NCBI GenBank assembly: GCA_947040475.1
Contig: CAMRBT010000027.1
Location: 1 to 13,099, forward strand
Reading direction: 5' to 3'
From: an uncultured Brevinema sp.
Lineage (GTDB): Bacteria > Spirochaetota > Brevinematia > Brevinematales > Brevinemataceae
DNA: 13,099 nucleotides
Shown: in pieces, positions 1-7,163 of the stretch
Position numbering within the stretch: position 1 is the first letter of the stretch
Layout of the letters: each line of letters starts with the position of its first letter
The notes under the pieces: model-generated
What the model was told of the DNA's origin: nothing
Databases searched by the model: none
The model's input: only the letters and a program-made list of their open reading frames with translations
Program-made: the position numbers and the translations under genes

Positions 1-2123
1 TCTGATTTTTTCACAAAATTTTGGTATAATTTATCTACATCTTTTATCTTGTTGTCTAAACGATCTAGATCTTTTTGAGCTAATTGCTGAAATTCTTTTT
101 CTTGATTCCAAAGGTCTTGTTTCAGATCTTTAAGTTCTTGTTTCGCTTGATCTGTTTGTATAAGGAAATCTTCTTTCCCACCTCTCACTAAATCACTAAC
201 ATATTTTTTAAGATCATCAATTCTGTATTCTGCTTCTTGGGCAATTCTCTCAGCTTCTCTTTTTAATCCAGCGAGAGAAGTATCTTCGATATTTGAAATA
301 AAGCGATTGATACCATCGATATCATTTTTCATTCTTTGGAATTCATCTCTACTTTCTGTCATCACTTCGTCAAATCTATTTTTCCACAACTCTTGTTCAT
401 TAGCAAAGCCTTGTGTACCTTGATCAAAAAATTCTTTTACGGAAATATTTAATTCTTCTTGTAATTCACGCATGTATTCATTCACTTGCTGTAAAATTTT
501 CTCTGTGCTATTTTCTCTATCTTTGTCTAATTCTGTACACATAAGCATGATTTTTTCTTTTTCACTACTGAACATTTCGTTGACTTCTGCAAATTTAGAA
601 TCTAATTCTTTTACATATAAAAATTTATTTTTCATTACTTCTTCTAATTCTGCAGCTTTAGTAAATAGTTCTTCGACTTTTTCTTGGTAACTTCTTTTAA
701 ATTCAACTTCTAAAGAATTGGTAATTTCGTTAATACTTTGTTCCATACGCTCGTGATTAGATTCTTTAAAGCTATCTTCAATTTTTAACATATTTATATC
801 AGCTTTTTCTCTAAAACTAGCTTCTATTAATTTGATGTTTTCTTCGATTTTTCCAGTCACCGTTTGAAGGGTATCTTCTGCATATTTTTTAGTGTCTACA
901 ATAGTAGTATTCAATTCATTTAGATTTTCGTTGTAATTTTTTTCAGCCAATCCTAGATTTTCGTTCACACGATTACCTAAAGTACGGATTTTTTCTTCTA
1001 TCGTTTGCTCTTGTTCCACAAAAGCAGAGTACAATCGCTCAAGCTCTGCTTTTACGGATACCGTTTGAGAAGTTAAGTCTTCTTCTAATTGTGTTTTAAC
1101 TTCTACCCCATGATTATCAATATTTGTATAAACATCAGTAATTTTCATGTCTAACTCATGTGATTTTTCTTGGACATTTAATTCTAAACTAGTTTGAATT
1201 TCTGTAGATAAGGTAGACAAATGGGTGTTAAAATGGTCTATTTCATTACGAAGATTGAATTCTGCATTTTCAAAAAATTCTTTTTGATTATTAAGAGAGC
1301 TTAAAACATTTTCTGTTTCTTGTTTGGTTTGTTCTTTTACTCTATCCCACATATCATAAATATCTGTAATATTTGATTCTGTAATATTCTTTACTATTTC
1401 TAAATCTTTTTCGCTTTCTTGTTTTAATTGTTCTATACTACTTTGTGCATAATCTTTGAATTCACGGATATTACTAGCCATAGATCCTGAAGCTGTCCCC
1501 AGTTCTTGGATTTGTTCTGTCATTTCTGTGTCTTTATCTTCTAGTTGTTGTCTAGTTTTTATCAAATAGTCAGACAAATCATTTTGCATCGTATAAAAAA
1601 ACTTTTCTAACTCTTGTTTGCTTTGTATTTTTATACCATCTGTAAGCGTTTGATATTCTCTAGCAAAATTATTTATTTTATCTTTGAGATCCTTTATATC
1701 TGCCGTACCATCTTCAGCTTGTTTTTTGATATTTAAGATGCCTTCTACTCTATCTTCTATATCTTTAAATTCTGAACGAATTTTTTTGTATTCAAACAGA
1801 TCTTCTCCAACCATAGCTAGCTCTTGTTTTAGGGCATCATAAAGATCTTGACCTTGAATAATATCTTGGTCAAAAGTATCTAATTTTTCTTGTAAGGTAG
1901 AAGTGAGCCTATGCATTCTCTCAATAATAATTTCTGAGACAATCATTTTATCATTGAATTCTTTTTCTTTTTTTCTTAGCATTGTTTCTATATGTTTTTC
2001 AGATTGTTTCAAATAATCTTTTAAAGACTGCATGCTCACATTTCTAGTGTCTGAATACCTATAATAGACAAATAATCCGACACAAGTTAAAACACCAATA
2101 ACACTAAAAATTTCTATTACCAC
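1..2123 (-). CDS. Long spirochaetal coiled-coil protein, membrane-anchored (SpiroCoCo-like), 3' end outside window
   Basis: An open frame of 707 codons runs on the minus strand from a GTG at 2123 to the window edge without a stop; I read most of it by eye. An in-frame TAA (2126-2124) directly precedes the GTG, so the start cannot be further upstream. Residues about 3-22 (VIEIFSVIGVLTCVGLFVYY) form one transmembrane helix. The rest is rich in E, K, Q, D, N and L, with almost no proline and very little cysteine, and has heptad-like spacing typical of a continuous coiled coil. Spirochaetes encode such giant coiled-coil proteins (SpiroCoCo family); my assignment rests on composition, anchor and family memory, not an alignment. 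It probably lies in the cytoplasm tethered to the inner membrane, with a structural or cell-shape role as inference. The gene is divergent from the RDD gene. A long cytoskeletal or chemoreceptor-like coiled coil is the alternative. Confidence 0.8.
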   Translation of the reverse strand, partial: MVIEIFSVIGVLTCVGLFVYYRYSDTRNVSMQSLKDYLKQSEKHIETMLRKKEKEFNDKMIVSEIIIERMHRLTSTLQEKLDTFDQDIIQGQDLYDALKQELAMVGEDLFEYKKIRSEFKDIEDRVEGILNIKKQAEDGTADIKDLKDKINNFAREYQTLTDGIKIQSKQELEKFFYTMQNDLSDYLIKTRQQLEDKDTEMTEQIQELGTASGSMASNIREFKDYAQSSIEQLKQESEKDLEIVKNITESNITDIYDMWDRVKEQTKQETENVLSSLNNQKEFFENAEFNLRNEIDHFNTHLSTLSTEIQTSLELNVQEKSHELDMKITDVYTNIDNHGVEVKTQLEEDLTSQTVSVKAELERLYSAFVEQEQTIEEKIRTLGNRVNENLGLAEKNYNENLNELNTTIVDTKKYAEDTLQTVTGKIEENIKLIEASFREKADINMLKIEDSFKESNHERMEQSINEITNSLEVEFKRSYQEKVEELFTKAAELEEVMKNKFLYVKELDSKFAEVNEMFSSEKEKIMLMCTELDKDRENSTEKILQQVNEYMRELQEELNISVKEFFDQGTQGFANEQELWKNRFDEVMTESRDEFQRMKNDIDGINRFISNIEDTSLAGLKREAERIAQEAEYRIDDLKKYVSDLVRGGKEDFLIQTDQAKQELKDLKQDLWNQEKEFQQLAQKDLDRLDNKIKDVDKLYQNFVKKS

Positions 2124-2165
2124 TTACTAAACCCACTTTATATAATATACTTTCTCTAATATTAT

Positions 2166-2194
2166 ATTATAAGAGATAACTAAAAATATATCAA
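2166..2194 (-). promoter_or_regulatory. Sigma70-type promoter of the coiled-coil gene
   Basis: Reading the minus strand, TTGATA (2194-2189) is followed after 17 bases by a perfect TATAAT (2171-2166). The predicted transcript would start near 2159 and leave a leader of about 36 bases before the GTG at 2123. The Shine-Dalgarno in that leader is weak (GTGGG-like). Confidence 0.65.
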
Positions 2195-2214
2195 ATACCA
2201 TTCTTCTTATTTAA

Positions 2215-2243
2215 TTGATTTTATGTAGTAAATTAAGTATAAT
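2215..2243 (+). promoter_or_regulatory. Sigma70-type promoter of the RDD gene
   Basis: TTGATT (2215-2220), a 17-base spacer and a perfect TATAAT (2238-2243) precede the RDD gene by about 45 bases. It diverges from the coiled-coil promoter, with the two -35 boxes about 20 bases apart, so the two genes could share a control region. Confidence 0.65.
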
Positions 2244-2289
2244 TGAAATAGAGAATGAAAATTCAATATTTATATAAAAGGAAAAACTC

Positions 2290-2958
2290 TTGTTTAAAAT
2301 AGAAACCAAAAAAATACACGCCTTAAAAGTAGCCCCATGGTGGAAGCGTTTACTGTCCTATACTATTGATAGCACCCTATTACATATTATATTATTTGCT
2401 TTTCTTATGGGAACATATTGGTCTGAGTTAACCATGATTGCAGACAGTGCCACAAAATACGGCGGATTACAATTAGGAATAAAGGAAGATCTTTTTTCTG
2501 GAGAGGTACTTTCTCGAATCTCTTCCCTACCTATTTTTGAACAAAATGTTACCTATGTTACACAAATTATTTTTAATAGATATTTTAATACTTACCTTCT
2601 CTTAAATCAAATACTCTCTATTCTTTATTATGGGATTTTTTGGTGGAGTACAGGACAAACCATAGGCGCAAAATTATTAAAAATAAAAGTTACCACTATC
2701 TTTAACGAAAGACCTTCAATATTCTCTATTTTTTTCCGTGTTACTGCTCTAAAATTAATAGAGATGGGGGGGGGAATACCTGCCTTAATCGTTACCAACC
2801 CTATCCTCAAACAACGATTTCATGATAGCATTTCCCAGACCGTAGTGATAGAAGAATTTTCTGAAGAGGAAGAAGAAGAAATTATTGACAATTTAACAAA
2901 TGGCGATGAATCTGCTTTATATTCTGATGACAAATCTATGGATGATAAAGACTTATAA
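2290..2958 (+). CDS. RDD-family inner-membrane protein with acidic C-terminal tail
   Basis: This 222-residue protein starts at TTG (2290), chosen because AAAAGG ends seven bases upstream and no in-frame ATG serves better. It has the RDD layout: an Arg near the start of the first segment (R20), Asp in that helix (D27), a second hydrophobic segment about 103-119, the GQTIGAKLLKIKV motif (122-134), and a third segment about 152-170 followed by RFHDSISQTVV with Arg176 and Asp179. RDD proteins are membrane proteins of mostly unknown role; some have been tied to ion transport. The last 33 residues are very acidic, including a run of six Glu, and are probably cytoplasmic. Nine consecutive G bases lie inside the gene at codons 159-162 (see findings). 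It is a single-gene unit ending at a strong terminator. Confidence 0.85.
   Translation: MFKIETKKIHALKVAPWWKRLLSYTIDSTLLHIILFAFLMGTYWSELTMIADSATKYGGLQLGIKEDLFSGEVLSRISSLPIFEQNVTYVTQIIFNRYFNTYLLLNQILSILYYGIFWWSTGQTIGAKLLKIKVTTIFNERPSIFSIFFRVTALKLIEMGGGIPALIVTNPILKQRFHDSISQTVVIEEFSEEEEEEIIDNLTNGDESALYSDDKSMDDKDL
2766..2774 (+). repeat. Poly-G tract (G9) inside the RDD coding sequence
   Basis: Nine G bases in a row begin with the G of the Met159 codon and cover three Gly codons. In the sequence given, the tract length keeps the gene open. Loss or gain of one G would bring an early stop (TAA after 8 Gs, TGA after 10 Gs), removing the third hydrophobic segment or the RFHD motif and acidic tail. 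I saw no other G or C run longer than five in the window. Confidence 0.9.
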
Positions 2959-2961
2959 AAT

Positions 2962-3004
2962 AAAAAAAATAAACCCACCTTAATGAGGTGGGTTTATTTT
3001 TTTT
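2962..3004. terminator. Bidirectional intrinsic terminator between RDD and peptidase genes
   Basis: A perfect stem AAACCCACCT (2971-2980) / AGGTGGGTTT (2986-2995) with a five-base loop is extended by an A/T stretch on both sides: eight As before and eight Ts after. It therefore gives a hairpin plus U-tract on either strand and serves the two convergent genes that end at 2958 and 3021. Confidence 0.9.
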
Positions 3005-3020
3005 ATTTTATAATTGATGA

Positions 3021-4142
3021 CTATGCTGTTTCTACTAAGTTAATAAGTAATTTAGTAGTATCAATAAGATCTTGAATTCTAATATATTCATCAACACTAT
3101 GAATACTTTCCATACCGACACTAATTACCGTAGAACAAACACCTTTGGTAGAATAAACATTCGCATTAGTACCGCCACATGATTCTTCAAATTCTGGGGT
3201 AATACCAATATTAGATATTCCTTGAGCAACAAATTTAATAATTTCTGCAGATTTATCAAAATCATAACCGCCATAACCTTTATGAATATCACAAGTAATA
3301 TCTACTGCTTTATCTTTATGATTAGCTACAGCTTGTAATACTTGTGCTTGTATAGGGGCACATTTAGCATCTACCAAAGAACGAAATTCTCCAACAATAA
3401 TTGCGGTTTCAGGTACTACATTACGACCTGATCCACCAGTAATAGTGCCTACATTACATACGGTATCTTCTGCAATACGTCCTGTTGGAAGATCACAAAT
3501 TACTTCTGCAGCAATTTTAATAGCGTTGATTCCTGTTTCTGGGGCAACCGCAGCATGAGCAGCCTTACCAGTAACAGTGATTGTATAAGTATAATGAAAA
3601 GGAGCTTTAAGATTTATTTTTCCAACTGGTCCACCAGAATCTAAGATCACCCCATAATCCATTCCTTGAAAAATATCTTGAGGAATATATTGAGCTCCAA
3701 CCAATCCCACTTCTTCTGCTGAAGAAACAATAAATAATAATTCTCCATGAGGGATATTATTTTCTAAAATAGTATCAATAGCAATGAGCATACTTGCAAT
3801 ACCACATTTATCATCAGCACCTAAAATACTGTTTTTTGAAGAACGAATAATATCTCCATCAATAACAGGAACAACATTCTCACAAGGATTTACGGTATCA
3901 GCATGAGCATCAAAAAAGATTCCCTTTTTAGATTTATCTGTTGCTGGCATAGAAATAATAATATTTTCAGAGCTAAGTCCATTAGTATGAGTGTAAGGGA
4001 TACGCTTGAGCGCTACTTTTTTTCCTTTTAAATAAGTTTCTATAAAATCCATTACTGGTTTTTCATAAAAACTAGGTGTTGAAATACGTGCCATATCCAT
4101 AAAAAGATTGACTATTTTTTCTTGATCGATTTTATAATTCAT
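3021..4142 (-). CDS. PepT-like M20-family metallopeptidase
   Basis: This 373-residue cytoplasmic dizinc peptidase of the M20/M25/M40 clan probably cleaves small peptides. Expected M20 residues are visible in order: H80 and D82 in DAHADT (metal and helper Asp), D110 in LGADDKCG (bridging metal ligand), E143 and E144 in SSAEEVG (catalytic base and ligand), D168 in ILDSGG (ligand) and H348 in ESIHSVDEY (ligand). The segment around GKAAHAA (192-198, H196) belongs to the dimerisation domain. The spacing D82 to D110 is shorter than in classical PepT of about 410 residues and fits the shorter 'peptidase T-like' group of about 370. The start ATG has AGGAG six bases upstream and a clear promoter. It is transcribed alone, divergent from the SNF2 gene. 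All catalytic residues are present, so it should be active; the substrate is not readable from sequence. Confidence 0.9.
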   Translation of the reverse strand: MNYKIDQEKIVNLFMDMARISTPSFYEKPVMDFIETYLKGKKVALKRIPYTHTNGLSSENIIISMPATDKSKKGIFFDAHADTVNPCENVVPVIDGDIIRSSKNSILGADDKCGIASMLIAIDTILENNIPHGELLFIVSSAEEVGLVGAQYIPQDIFQGMDYGVILDSGGPVGKINLKAPFHYTYTITVTGKAAHAAVAPETGINAIKIAAEVICDLPTGRIAEDTVCNVGTITGGSGRNVVPETAIIVGEFRSLVDAKCAPIQAQVLQAVANHKDKAVDITCDIHKGYGGYDFDKSAEIIKFVAQGISNIGITPEFEESCGGTNANVYSTKGVCSTVISVGMESIHSVDEYIRIQDLIDTTKLLINLVETA

Positions 4143-4168
4143 AAAAAACTCCTATATATTTATAATAT

Positions 4169-4196
4169 ATTATAGTGTATATCGCTATAAAGTCAA
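4169..4196 (-). promoter_or_regulatory. Promoter of the M20 peptidase gene
   Basis: On the minus strand TTGACT (4196-4191), a 16-base spacer and a perfect TATAAT (4174-4169) lie about 27 bases before the ATG at 4142. Only a short leader is expected, containing the AGGAG ribosome-binding site. Confidence 0.7.
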
Positions 4197-4218
4197 GATC
4201 TAGTAAAGTCAAAATTAG

Positions 4219-4233
4219 AGATCTTTTTGATCT
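4219..4233. promoter_or_regulatory. Short perfect palindrome in the divergent promoter region
   Basis: AGATC-TTTTT-GATCT is a perfect 5-bp inverted repeat that ends three bases before the -35 box of the SNF2 promoter. A direct repeat AAGTCAA occurs at 4190-4196 and 4206-4212, overlapping the peptidase -35 box. They could be protein-binding sites that act on one or both divergent promoters, but short AT-rich symmetry also arises by chance. Confidence 0.25.
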
Positions 4234-4235
4234 AC

Positions 4236-4264
4236 TTGCAATATTATATAAGTTATAGTATAAT
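4236..4264 (+). promoter_or_regulatory. Promoter of the SNF2 gene
   Basis: TTGCAA (4236-4241), a 17-base spacer and TATAAT (4259-4264) are followed by AAGGAGG (4277-4283), a near-perfect Shine-Dalgarno five bases before the ATG at 4289. The predicted leader is under 20 bases long. Confidence 0.7.
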
Positions 4265-4288
4265 ATAACTTATCATAAGGAGGATTGA

Positions 4289-7111
4289 ATGCTATCTTTA
4301 TTTACATTAAACATTCACGCTCAAACCAACAATAAAAGAATAGCCTTTCTTCGCCTCTCCCTAGATAGTCAAGATAATTTATCAGATTTATTATCTTCTC
4401 AAAAACCATTGAGTCATATTTATGCTGCACATCCAGAGATCACTGCTACAGATATAGCTTTTCTTAGCTATTGGAATACTCTAAAAAAAGATCCTAAAAA
4501 AAACAATTCAATTTTATTTACAGCTCCTTTTCCCCAAGAACTCATTTATTTTATCAGTCATGTTTCTTGTACTATCAAAATCGATGATTCTGCTAGTGCT
4601 GAATTGACCTCTTCTACTAAAGCTTTTTCTCCAAAAATATCTCTTGATATTGCTAATTCTATTATTTCTTTAGCACATAAAGAAGAAAGTTTTTTAGTCC
4701 CTAGTATTATTCCTTATATCATCTACAAAGATCGCATTAGTCCTTTGCATTTGTTATTTCGTTCCACAACAACGGACGATTTGTTTACTCATGGATCTTG
4801 TGCTATTAATGTTTCCGAAAGTAATTTTTTAATAGAAGAATTACAACAAACCACATCCCCTCTTATCAAACATATTAATATTCCTAAAATTATTGACTCT
4901 AATAATATTCTTCCTATTTTTGAATTTTATTATAATAGAAAAAATAATAAATACGAATTATCTCTGTTCCTTGAAGTATTAGTAGAAGAAAAAAAACAAC
5001 GTTTTCCCTTAAACTTAGAAAGTGCTAAAAAATTCTTAAATTCTCATATTGATTTTGCAATTAATGGAGATCATAATTCTACCCTATTAATAAAAAAAAA
5101 ACATCCTATCCGTAAAGATATAGAAAAAATCATTGAAACTAGTTTTCAAAATTTTTATAGTGTGCTTGGCGAAATTGAAGACAATAAAATTATCACCAAT
5201 GATAGAGCTAACTTTTTTGAAGGCTTTCTCCCAAAAATATCCCAAAATGCAGAAATCTACCAAGTCGGCAAAAAAAACAAATTACAATTTGTTCTTGCTC
5301 AAGAAAAACCGAATATCAAAATCACAAATACAGTTAGAACACCTTTATTTGCTCATATAGATTGGCTCGCTGTAACTTTTGAATACAATCACAATAGCAT
5401 AAAATTATCACTTGCCGATCTCGAAAAAATTATCACTGACGGATTTATAGAAATTGACGATAAGCTAATTTCTATTCCTGAAGAAGATATGGATCCTATC
5501 AAAAAATTATTAGAACTACGAAAAAACAAAAATCACGCTGATCTCAATATTCAAGCATCGTTTTTGCCTTGGATTTTATTTCTCTACCCTGATGCTAATA
5601 TTCCTGAAGAATGGCAAGAATTAAAAGATTTTGTCACTCAAGGGACTCTTCCTCAAGTGCCTCTACCTACACACTCCGTCCTCAGAGATTATCAAAAATT
5701 AGGCGTAGAGCGTCTTTCTCTCCTACACAAATTTGGCTTTGGAATGATTTTAGCAGATGAAATGGGCTTAGGTAAAACCTTGCAAATCCTAGCTCTTCTT
5801 GATCTTGAGTTGAGTACAGGTAAAAAAATTATTGTCACCCCTACTGCTCTTCTTCTAAACTGGATAGCAGAAATCAACAAATTTTACCCCGATCGTTTTA
5901 AAGTCTTACTCGTTAATGGTAGTAAACAACACAGAGATGAAAAATTAAAAGATATAGATAATTATGATATTATCATCACTTCCTATCATATGCTAGGATT
6001 TGATATGGATCATTATCAAGATATTGTCTTTGATTTTTGTATTATTGATGAAGCTCAACATATTAAAAACAACAAATCCAAACGTTCTAAAAGTGTCAAA
6101 AAAATCAATGCTCGTACCAAAATAGCCGTGAGTGGTACTCCCTTAGAAAATAATATTTCTGAGCTTTGGTCTATTTTTGATTTTATTATGCCTGGATTCT
6201 TAGGAACACATAAAGAATTTCAACACAATTTTGAAGATCATCTCACTGGATTTGATCCCCAACGCAGAAAAAGCACGCTAAACAAATTATACCAAATCTG
6301 TAGCCCTTTTATTATCAGAAGAACCAAAGACAAAGTATACAAAGAATTACCTCCTAAAATAGAACAAACAATTTTGACAGAATTAACAACTAAACAGAAA
6401 TCATTATACCTCAATACTCTATCCAAAGTGAGAGATCAATTTCAAACAGGAATAGAAAATAAACATCTCAGTAGTCATATTGATTTTTTATCTGCTCTTA
6501 CCAAGTTACGCCAAATATCTTTACACCCTGCTCTCATATATCCTGAGCTAGAAGACGCAGATCCTGAAATATATTCTTCAAAAATGACAGCTTTATTAGA
6601 ATTATTAGACGAAGCTTTAGAATCAAATCATCGTATTTTGATCTTTAGTCAGTTCGTTTCTATGTTAAAACTTGTTAAAAAAGAACTAATAAAGCGTAAT
6701 GTTGATCATCTTTATATAGATGGAAAAACGGCTAATCGTATTCAGCTTACTGATGATTTTAATAATGGGGTCGTACCTGTATTTTTGATCTCCTTGAGAG
6801 CTGGAGGTGTTGGTCTTAATCTCACAGGAGCTGATACGGTAATTTTATTTGATCCTTGGTGGAACCCAGCTGTAGAAAATCAAGCTATTGATAGAGCGCA
6901 TAGAATTGGACAAGATAAAACAGTGAATATTTATCGTTTGATGACAAAAGGAACAATAGAAGAAAAAATATTCAATCTTCAACGAAAAAAAGATTTTCTC
7001 TTTGATAATATTATGCAAGAAAATAGTGATTTTGGGGCTTTCTCTTCAGAAGAATTACTCTCTCTTATTAATACCGATGACAGTCTTCTTGAAGCCGATG
7101 AAAACGAATAA
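4289..7111 (+). CDS. SNF2-family DEAD/H ATPase (bacterial Swi2/Snf2 helicase-like protein)
   Basis: This 940-residue protein has a C-terminal two-lobe SNF2 motor of about 470 residues. Visible motifs are LRDYQ (465-469, Q-motif region), ADEMGLGKT (489-497, Walker A, K496), DEAQ (587-590, Walker B), SGTP (615-618, motif III), LISLRAGGVGLNLTGAD (motif V) and QAIDRAHRIGQ (865-875, motif VI with R869 and R872). These predict ATP-driven translocation on double-stranded DNA, remodelling protein-DNA complexes rather than unwinding. The first 430 or so residues match nothing I recognise; no SWIM zinc motif is visible. RapA-like RNA polymerase recycling is possible but not shown. The gene stands alone between its own promoter and terminator, with no methylase, nuclease or phospholipase neighbour, so a defence role is not supported. 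An A10 run lies in codons 268-271. Confidence 0.92.
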   Translation: MLSLFTLNIHAQTNNKRIAFLRLSLDSQDNLSDLLSSQKPLSHIYAAHPEITATDIAFLSYWNTLKKDPKKNNSILFTAPFPQELIYFISHVSCTIKIDDSASAELTSSTKAFSPKISLDIANSIISLAHKEESFLVPSIIPYIIYKDRISPLHLLFRSTTTDDLFTHGSCAINVSESNFLIEELQQTTSPLIKHINIPKIIDSNNILPIFEFYYNRKNNKYELSLFLEVLVEEKKQRFPLNLESAKKFLNSHIDFAINGDHNSTLLIKKKHPIRKDIEKIIETSFQNFYSVLGEIEDNKIITNDRANFFEGFLPKISQNAEIYQVGKKNKLQFVLAQEKPNIKITNTVRTPLFAHIDWLAVTFEYNHNSIKLSLADLEKIITDGFIEIDDKLISIPEEDMDPIKKLLELRKNKNHADLNIQASFLPWILFLYPDANIPEEWQELKDFVTQGTLPQVPLPTHSVLRDYQKLGVERLSLLHKFGFGMILADEMGLGKTLQILALLDLELSTGKKIIVTPTALLLNWIAEINKFYPDRFKVLLVNGSKQHRDEKLKDIDNYDIIITSYHMLGFDMDHYQDIVFDFCIIDEAQHIKNNKSKRSKSVKKINARTKIAVSGTPLENNISELWSIFDFIMPGFLGTHKEFQHNFEDHLTGFDPQRRKSTLNKLYQICSPFIIRRTKDKVYKELPPKIEQTILTELTTKQKSLYLNTLSKVRDQFQTGIENKHLSSHIDFLSALTKLRQISLHPALIYPELEDADPEIYSSKMTALLELLDEALESNHRILIFSQFVSMLKLVKKELIKRNVDHLYIDGKTANRIQLTDDFNNGVVPVFLISLRAGGVGLNLTGADTVILFDPWWNPAVENQAIDRAHRIGQDKTVNIYRLMTKGTIEEKIFNLQRKKDFLFDNIMQENSDFGAFSSEELLSLINTDDSLLEADENE

Positions 7112-7117
7112 ACCAAT

Positions 7118-7150
7118 AAAAAACCACCCCTGTAATAGAGGTGGTTTTTA
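7118..7150. terminator. Bidirectional intrinsic terminator between SNF2 and metal-ATPase genes
   Basis: AAAAACCACC (7119-7128) pairs with GGTGGTTTTT (7140-7149) around an 11-base loop. The flanking A and T runs give a U-tract on both strands, so the hairpin can end both convergent transcripts (genes ending at 7111 and 7164). Confidence 0.88.
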
Positions 7151-7163
7151 TTATTAAGATCTA

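Noticed and set aside
472..690. Plus-strand ORF of 72 residues
   Set aside because: It lies antisense to the continuous coiled-coil reading frame, has a composition that mirrors it, and has no ribosome-binding site.
5092..5101. A10 run in the SNF2 gene as a phase-variation or slippage site
   Set aside because: Long A runs are common in this AT-rich sequence and it falls in ordinary Lys codons; much weaker evidence than the G9 tract.
4289..7111. SNF2 gene as part of a phage-defence system such as DISARM
   Set aside because: No methyltransferase, nuclease or phospholipase partner; the gene is flanked by its own promoter and terminator and ordinary genes.
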